Positions 58,929 through 64,000 of a stretch of DNA of 64,000 nucleotides are shown piece by piece. Source of the stretch: UBA1672 sp965263215. Its GTDB lineage: Bacteria; Pseudomonadota; Alphaproteobacteria; Micavibrionales; Micavibrionaceae. The position numbers were made by a program, and so were the translations under genes. Location of the stretch: the NCBI GenBank assembly GCA_965263215.1, contig OZ253663.1, forward strand, positions 1,240,001-1,304,000, in the 5' to 3' direction. The notes below the pieces were generated by a model. The model saw only the letters and a program-made list of their open reading frames with translations. It made no database searches and had not been told where the DNA came from. Within the stretch, counting starts at the first letter, position 1; the number at the start of each line of letters is the position of its first letter.

Positions 58929-60149
58929 ATGTCTATCGTTGCCAACCGCTTAAGCCGTATCAAACCGTCACCCACCATTGCGGTCACGAATAAGGCAAAG
59001 GAACTTAAGGCAGCAGGGCGTGATGTGATTGGTCTTGGAGCAGGTGAACCTGATTTCGATACGCCTGATTTTATTAAAGAGGCGTCATACGCAGCGATTA
59101 AGCGCGGGGAAACGAAATATACGGCCGTTGATGGTACACCAGCATTGAAAGATGCGATTATCGCGAAGTTTAAGCGTGATAATGATCTGGATTATACGCG
59201 TGATCAAATCACTGTCGGAACAGGCGGTAAGCAAACGCTCTATAATGCGTTGATGGCCTCAGTGAACCCTGGTGATGAAGTGATCATTCCCGCTCCATAT
59301 TGGGTGTCATATCCTGATATGGTTTTGTTGGCGGAAGGCACGCCGGTTCCTGTAGAATGCACAAAGGAAAACAATTTCAAGTTAACGCCGGAGCAATTAG
59401 ACGCGGCGATTACACCAAAAACCAAGTGGTTCATTTTCAATTCACCATCGAATCCGACGGGCGGCGCATATACGCGTCAAGAGCTGAAGGCGCTGACCGA
59501 TGTTTTGTTGAGGCATCCGCATGTTTATATCATGACCGACGATATGTACGAGCATCTTGTGTATGACGGCTTTGAGTTTTGTACCCCTGCACAAGTGGAG
59601 CCAAAGCTTTATGACCGCACATTAACCTGTAACGGTGTTTCCAAGTCATATGCGATGACAGGTTGGCGCATCGGATACGCCGCAGGGCCAAAAGAACTGA
59701 TCAAGGCAATGGCAAAAATCCAAAGCCAGAGTACGTCTAATCCATCTTCTGTGTCACAAGCGGCTGCGTTGGCGGCGTTGGAAGGGGATCAATCATTCCT
59801 GAAAGAGCGTAATGATGTATTCGCAGAACGCCGTAATATGGTTGTTGATATGCTGAATGAGGCAGATGGTATTGAATGTTTGAAGCCGGAAGGCGCATTT
59901 TATGTTTATCCGTCATGTGCCGGTGTTATTGGCCGTACTACGCCGGATGGTAAAACAATCGAATCTGATAGTGATTTCGTGACTTACTTGTTAGAGAGCG
60001 AAGGCGTGGCCTGTGTTCAGGGCTCTGCGTTTGGGTTGTCACCTTATTTCCGCATCTCTTATGCCACAAGCACAGAAAGCCTGACCGAAGCCTGTAAGCG
60101 CATTCAAAAGGCGTGTGCAGCGTTGAATGGTAAGGCAAAGGCAGCTTAG
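58929..60149 (+). CDS. aatA: aspartate aminotransferase (class I, type Ib)
   Basis: This 406-residue PLP enzyme interconverts aspartate and 2-oxoglutarate with oxaloacetate and glutamate. PLP lysine is Lys239 in CNGVSKSYAMTGWRIGYA. NSPSNPTGGAYT, DDMYEHLVYDG and the phosphate Arg in WRIGY are conserved. AGGAG lies 8 bp before the ATG at 58929; the earlier in-frame start is rejected. Confidence 0.95.
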   Translation: MSIVANRLSRIKPSPTIAVTNKAKELKAAGRDVIGLGAGEPDFDTPDFIKEASYAAIKRGETKYTAVDGTPALKDAIIAKFKRDNDLDYTRDQITVGTGGKQTLYNALMASVNPGDEVIIPAPYWVSYPDMVLLAEGTPVPVECTKENNFKLTPEQLDAAITPKTKWFIFNSPSNPTGGAYTRQELKALTDVLLRHPHVYIMTDDMYEHLVYDGFEFCTPAQVEPKLYDRTLTCNGVSKSYAMTGWRIGYAAGPKELIKAMAKIQSQSTSNPSSVSQAAALAALEGDQSFLKERNDVFAERRNMVVDMLNEADGIECLKPEGAFYVYPSCAGVIGRTTPDGKTIESDSDFVTYLLESEGVACVQGSAFGLSPYFRISYATSTESLTEACKRIQKACAALNGKAKAA

Positions 60150-60163
60150 AATTACTTTTCTAA

Positions 60164-61381
60164 TTATAATGCAGGGTGATCGTCGTCTATTTGGGCGGCA
60201 TCATCCATATCATTATCATGAAGCGGTGTGTCATTAACGTCTATGTTAAGTTCAGGTTCATCCTGTTGTTTACTTGGCTTGACCTTATCCAATAGTCGCT
60301 TGAAGGTACTACGCACTCTTTTTACACCGCGTAGTAATGGGCTTTCGTTAGGAACGGTAACATTTTCCCAATTATCGGTAATTTCTTTCATCGCGTTTAC
60401 GATGAGTTTTCGTGCGGATTTAGATTCTAAAAACGGATGGTGGTATGTATCAAATTCATGGAAGTCGGCGTTAAATGCCTTGGCAACATTCTCAATATAA
60501 TTTTTGCTCGATACAAAGTCTTTTGATCCTCCAAGCATAATGGTTGGGAATTTTTTGGCCGCTTCCGGAACGCCGTCTTCCTGTATGCGTCCCCAGAGTT
60601 TTTCACCCTCCATATTGGAATATAAAATTTGCCCATGCGTGGTGGCCGTATTCGCTGTGGTGATAGGGGATTGCGTTGCGCGGGTTTTTTGCTGGAAGTC
60701 TTCGCGTAAAGATTTATCTTTTCTTCCTATTTTAAGCTTGCTCTTAATTTTTTCTGTTGCCGAGAAGGCCCAATCGAGAGGTGCTTCGCCGTATGATTTA
60801 TCTGCAAACAGCTTACAGTAAGATGTGTAAATCGCGTTTAAAACAGGCTTTGAGCGATAGGGGGAAGAGAAGTGCGGGGCAATTAAAACAGCCAGCGCAT
60901 AGTTTTCTTCGATTTCTTTTGCAAATTCTTCATCCAACATATTTGCGACAAACGCGCGACCGCCCAGAGAGTGACCAAAGATGAAATGCGGTATGTTCGG
61001 GTGTTGGCTTCCCGGAGGGGGATTGTCTACGAGCGCATCTTTTATGATGTTTTTGTTATCGTCTAAATATCCTATTTGTGTGCCCGGGTCAGGTAGTAAG
61101 ATAAGATCTACTTCTATACCAATCTTTTGAAGGGCGCGAATCTGCGGTGTATCGTATGTTTCAACGTCTGCTTTAAGTCCGGAGAATAAAGTAATCTTTG
61201 CTTTGGGTTCACCGCCGCGCGCTGGTGCTCTTAGGCAACCAACTTCTATACCTGCAGGGGCATAGTCAATAAATTCCCAATTCTTGGGAACGGCATCGAT
61301 GCTGGGTTGTGGGGATCTGTAAATCAGTGGAGTATCAGGCACAAGAGGCACTTGCCACATCCAACTGATGCGGTCAACCAA
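60164..61381 (-). CDS. alpha/beta hydrolase, lysophospholipase-like
   Basis: The product has up to 405 residues. The oxyanion/nucleophile region is HFIFGHSLGGRAF (Ser138), with acid GGSKDFVSS and catalytic His in DTYHHPFLESK. Serine-aminopeptidase S33 / lysophospholipase type. The acidic C-terminal 60 residues are low in complexity. The frame opens with TTG at 61381; the ATG at 61360 is an alternative. Substrate unknown. Confidence 0.82.
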   Translation of the reverse strand: MVDRISWMWQVPLVPDTPLIYRSPQPSIDAVPKNWEFIDYAPAGIEVGCLRAPARGGEPKAKITLFSGLKADVETYDTPQIRALQKIGIEVDLILLPDPGTQIGYLDDNKNIIKDALVDNPPPGSQHPNIPHFIFGHSLGGRAFVANMLDEEFAKEIEENYALAVLIAPHFSSPYRSKPVLNAIYTSYCKLFADKSYGEAPLDWAFSATEKIKSKLKIGRKDKSLREDFQQKTRATQSPITTANTATTHGQILYSNMEGEKLWGRIQEDGVPEAAKKFPTIMLGGSKDFVSSKNYIENVAKAFNADFHEFDTYHHPFLESKSARKLIVNAMKEITDNWENVTVPNESPLLRGVKRVRSTFKRLLDKVKPSKQQDEPELNIDVNDTPLHDNDMDDAAQIDDDHPAL

Positions 61382-61530
61382 GCTTTTACCATTAAAATCA
61401 GATGCGTGGCTTATTTTTTATATCTCCCCAGAGTTACTCTTTTTATTTTTCTTATATATATTTTTACCATGATTACGCGTATTAGCAAAACTTAATTATG
61501 CTGCGGCGCAAACAGAAAAGGGGGCTGTAA

Positions 61531-61557
61531 AAAAAGAAAACCGGACCATAGGTCCGG
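61531..61557 (-). terminator. minus-strand intrinsic terminator
   Basis: Perfect stem ccggacc / ggtccgg (61541-61547, 61551-61557) with loop ata, followed on the minus strand by ttttcttttttt. It would end transcripts from lysR, about 190 bases past its stop. Confidence 0.8.
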
Positions 61558-61621
61558 CGAGTTGAACAGGGAGATTTTAACGTCTCTTAAGACGGAAGAT
61601 TAGCAAAAAATCTAAATCTTC

Positions 61622-61643
61622 AATGATCTCATCGATCATTTTT
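61622..61643 (+). terminator. plus-strand terminator-like hairpin
   Basis: Stem aatgatc / gatcatt with loop tcatc, then a short T tract. No plus-strand gene lies upstream within 1 kb, so the transcript it would end is unknown. Confidence 0.5.
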
Positions 61644-61746
61644 CCAATATACGTATATTAGCATTTTATAACAAACGTGATTATCGCAATATAGGTATGC
61701 GGAAAACGCAAGATGCTTTTGCATCTGTTATGCGTAATGATAATGG

Positions 61747-62643
61747 CTATTGATATGACTTGGAATTGTTGATGTAGTCAAACAGAAATTCTCTTAGAAC
61801 TTTGATACGTTGAGAATTACGGCGTTCTTGCGGATATACAAAATACATATCAACACTGGGAATTTTAATATCAGGACATAAAACCTCGATATCGTCGTCT
61901 TGATGGATAATATAGTTAGGAAGCACAGAAATGCCGGTTCCGTTTTTTACAGCGGTATAGCGCGTGTGCATTGAATTAATTAAAATAACATTGGGGTTAT
62001 TTGTAATGTCGATATTCAATTTTCCAAATATCCAGTTTGGTTTAACGAACGGGGTATAGGTGTTCATCGGATGGCCGATCATAAGATGATGTCTGAAGTC
62101 TGCTTTCTTTTTAGGACGGCCATTTTTTTCAAGATAGGCTTTAGAGGCGCATAATGAAAATTCAATCGTAGTCATATGGCGTTCAATCAAATCACTGTGA
62201 TCAGCCTTTTGTAATCTTATGGCGATATCGGCTTCACGGCGGCTCAGGTTATAGATTCGATCATCTAAAAGCATCGTCAGTTGAATTTTCGGGAAGGCTT
62301 CCTTGAAAATTGATAATTGAGGAGCGAGCCATGTCGAGGCAATAAACTCAACAGTTGTCATCGTAAGAGGGCCGGCAGGCAAGTTACGGGAATCACTGAG
62401 CTGTATTTCAACTTGTTTTAAGCGGTCTGAAACATCACACGCTGTTTGAAACAGGATTTCACCTTGTTCTGTCATTACCAAACCACGGGCATGACGATGG
62501 AAGAGGGGAATGCCAATTTCCTGTTCTAAGCCACTAATTTGTCTTGATATTGCCGATTGGCTAAGGTTAAGCGTATCGCCTGCATTGGTAAAGCTCCCTG
62601 CCTCTGCAACGGCCTTGAAGATTTTAAGCTTATCCCAATCCAC
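61747..62643 (-). CDS. LysR family transcriptional regulator
   Basis: The product has 298 residues. The N-terminal HTH (FKAVAEAGSFTNAGDTLNLS, QSAISRQISGLEQEIG) is followed by LFHRHARGLVMTEQGEIL and a periplasmic-binding-protein-like effector domain. It lies 31 bp downstream of trxB on the same strand, a pairing seen in other alphaproteobacteria. The effector is unknown. Confidence 0.93.
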   Translation of the reverse strand: MDWDKLKIFKAVAEAGSFTNAGDTLNLSQSAISRQISGLEQEIGIPLFHRHARGLVMTEQGEILFQTACDVSDRLKQVEIQLSDSRNLPAGPLTMTTVEFIASTWLAPQLSIFKEAFPKIQLTMLLDDRIYNLSRREADIAIRLQKADHSDLIERHMTTIEFSLCASKAYLEKNGRPKKKADFRHHLMIGHPMNTYTPFVKPNWIFGKLNIDITNNPNVILINSMHTRYTAVKNGTGISVLPNYIIHQDDDIEVLCPDIKIPSVDMYFVYPQERRNSQRIKVLREFLFDYINNSKSYQ

Positions 62644-62674
62644 TATATTTTATTCCTTATTGGTTTGGCGCGCT

Positions 62675-63646
62675 TTATTCTGCAGCTTGTGCAGCGCTAT
62701 CTTCGCTATCATTTTGTGCAGCAAGGAAACGATCAGCCTCAAGCGCAGCCATACAGCCCAGTCCTGCGGCCGTCACAGCCTGACGGTAAACATGGTCACT
62801 TACATCGCCCGCGCCATAAACGCCGGGGATGGATGTTGCCGTAGAATCAGGCGCCGTGATGAGGTAATTGTTCTCATCCATTTCAAGCTTACCTTTAAAA
62901 AGTTCCGTTGCCGGATCATGACCAATGGCAACAAACAGCCCGTCCTTTTTGATTTCTGAGAGTTCACCGTTTTTCGTGTTCTTCACTCTCAGGCCGTTCA
63001 TGCCTTTTTCGTCACCGAGCACTTCTTCAACTTCGTGATCCCACATCATTTCAATTTTTTCGTTGGCGAAAAGACGCTTTTGCATGATTTTTTCAGCGCG
63101 TAATTCGTCACGTCTGTGTATCAGTGTGACCTTGCTACAGAAATTCGTCAGGAACAGGGCTTCCTCAACGGCTGTATTGCCGCCCCCAACAACGGCGACC
63201 TCCTGATCTTTGAAAAAGAACCCATCACACGTTGCGCAGGCCGATACGCCGCGACCTTGATATGTTTTTTCCGAATCCAAGCCGAGCCAGCGTGCTTTTG
63301 CGCCCGTGGCCATAATGATTGTATCGCCTGTATATGTTGTGCCCGAACCGCCAGTGGCTTTGAATGGGCGCTCTGACAGATCAACTTCGGTAATGTAGTC
63401 AATGATAAGCTCCGTACCGACATGCTCAGACTGAAGCTTCATTTGTTCCATTAACCATGGCCCTTCGATGGCATTTTCAAATCCCGGGTAGTTTTCGACC
63501 TCTGTGGTCACCATTAACTGCCCGCCTTGTTCCATGCCTGTTACCAGAATTGGTTTTAGGCCTGCGCGTGCGGCATAAATGGCGGCGGTATATCCGGCAG
63601 GACCCGATCCAATAATGAGAACTTTTGTGTGGTGTGTCTGTGTCAT
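62675..63646 (-). CDS. trxB: thioredoxin reductase
   Basis: This 323-residue FAD/NADPH enzyme reduces thioredoxin. FAD motif IIGSGPAGYTAAIYAARAGL, redox-active CATCDG (Cys137, Cys140), NADPH motif VVGGGNTAVEEALFLT, and the second FAD motif YGAGDVSD are all intact. A short Asp/Glu-rich tail follows. It supplies reducing power to the Trx-type ArsC in this window. Confidence 0.97.
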   Translation of the reverse strand: MTQTHHTKVLIIGSGPAGYTAAIYAARAGLKPILVTGMEQGGQLMVTTEVENYPGFENAIEGPWLMEQMKLQSEHVGTELIIDYITEVDLSERPFKATGGSGTTYTGDTIIMATGAKARWLGLDSEKTYQGRGVSACATCDGFFFKDQEVAVVGGGNTAVEEALFLTNFCSKVTLIHRRDELRAEKIMQKRLFANEKIEMMWDHEVEEVLGDEKGMNGLRVKNTKNGELSEIKKDGLFVAIGHDPATELFKGKLEMDENNYLITAPDSTATSIPGVYGAGDVSDHVYRQAVTAAGLGCMAALEADRFLAAQNDSEDSAAQAAE

Positions 63647-63684
63647 TGTTATGTCTACCCTATTTATGTATCAGGTTATATTAG

Positions 63685-64000
63685 TCATTCAGGGTTTTTA
63701 GTAAAGTCTTTCAGACGTCTTTTAATCTCTGACGCAACCCTTTGTGCATCATTCAGCGGTTCATAGGAAAAGGTTTCAAGGTTACCTTCAAATTTTCTTA
63801 ACTTGCCATCATTTATCAGGTTTTCGTGTAGCTGCGTAATACGTTTTGCACCACCATCCAGATCAATCATATAAACAGGTTTTCCGGTCGTGCAGCTTTC
63901 GGAGATCATGGATGCGCTATCTGCTGTTACGAGAATAAAGTCTGCCCAAGCCAAGAGCGCTAAGTAAGGATTATTACCGTTTCCGTCCCAAAAGTAATTT
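63685..64000 (-). CDS. ELM1-family protein, C-terminal part (partial)
   Basis: The frame is open to the window end, so the N-terminus is outside. The visible part reads YFWDGNGNNPYLALLAWADF, then VTADSASMISESCTTGKPVY. This is the C-terminal glycosyltransferase-like block of the mitochondrial fission ELM1 family (COG3660), common in alphaproteobacteria. Function uncertain. 38 bp upstream of trxB on the same strand. Confidence 0.85.
   Translation of the reverse strand, partial: NYFWDGNGNNPYLALLAWADFILVTADSASMISESCTTGKPVYMIDLDGGAKRITQLHENLINDGKLRKFEGNLETFSYEPLNDAQRVASEIKRRLKDFTKNPE

Larger units (their letters stand above)
61382..61746. other. 365-bp intergenic region between hydrolase and lysR
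   Basis: No coding frame is supported. It holds the hydrolase promoter region, with the AT-rich 61430-61475 stretch, and two terminator-like hairpins of opposite polarity. The 61558-61621 core between those hairpins is rich in short dyads and could be part of a small RNA. Confidence 0.5.

Overview
The window reads as one contiguous stretch of a Gram-negative alphaproteobacterial chromosome of moderate G+C. The placement rests on gene content: a cytochrome bc1 complex, a DUF1013/TrcR regulator, DUF1192 and DUF465 small proteins, an NDUFAF5-like methyltransferase, an ELM1-family protein, an AmgK-like kinase, a recG/sdhE/mfd neighbourhood, and BtaA/BtaB betaine-lipid genes. A deeper placement, for example near Micavibrio-like lineages, is only a guess. 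I see no rRNA, CRISPR array, insertion sequence, integrase or replication origin. Two tRNAs are present, Leu-CAA and Lys-TTT.

Layout. 1-9 kb: end of the bc1 operon (petB, petC), DUF924 and DUF465 proteins, TrcR, a 59-residue DUF1192 gene, GMP reductase, glyoxalase II and two overlapping methyltransferase genes, one an 882-residue protein of unknown role. 9-15 kb: ComF, a ubiquinone-type hydroxylase, then a grxC / nitrilase / metC / DUF853 ATPase series. 15-23 kb: a reverse-strand XRE-GNAT-hypothetical operon, LpxR, an esterase, several unknowns, an HNH protein, DsbB and ExoD, ending at tRNA-Leu.

23-35.6 kb is the accessory part. It holds a secreted Cys-rich protein with a decayed copy of its own 3' end, and a compact arsR-arsI-arsC-acr3 operon. 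Next come a DUF4173 membrane protein coupled to a two-component system, and a 1098-residue exported protein that combines RTX-like, PDZ, EF-hand and pseudopilin-like modules. A putative HExxH zincin and an XRE regulator with a small Ala/Gly-rich protein gene follow.

35.7-64 kb is mostly housekeeping. It carries uvrA, a GGDEF protein, ssb, gyrA, coaD, tRNA-Lys, an OmpA-like protein with no signal peptide, DUF502 and cysE. It continues with recG divergent from sdhE, the btaA-btaB operon divergent from mfd, an AmgK-like kinase, aspartate aminotransferase, an alpha/beta hydrolase, a LysR regulator, trxB and the end of an ELM1-like gene.

Functional themes are respiration and its assembly factors (bc1, NDUFAF5-like, SdhE, ubiquinone hydroxylase), thiol chemistry (glutaredoxin, thioredoxin reductase, DsbB, a thioredoxin-type arsenate reductase), DNA maintenance (UvrA, Mfd, RecG, SSB, GyrA) and envelope remodelling (LpxR, betaine lipids, ExoD, OmpA-like). 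The most unusual object is the 1098-residue multidomain protein at 30430-33726 with its two-component neighbourhood.
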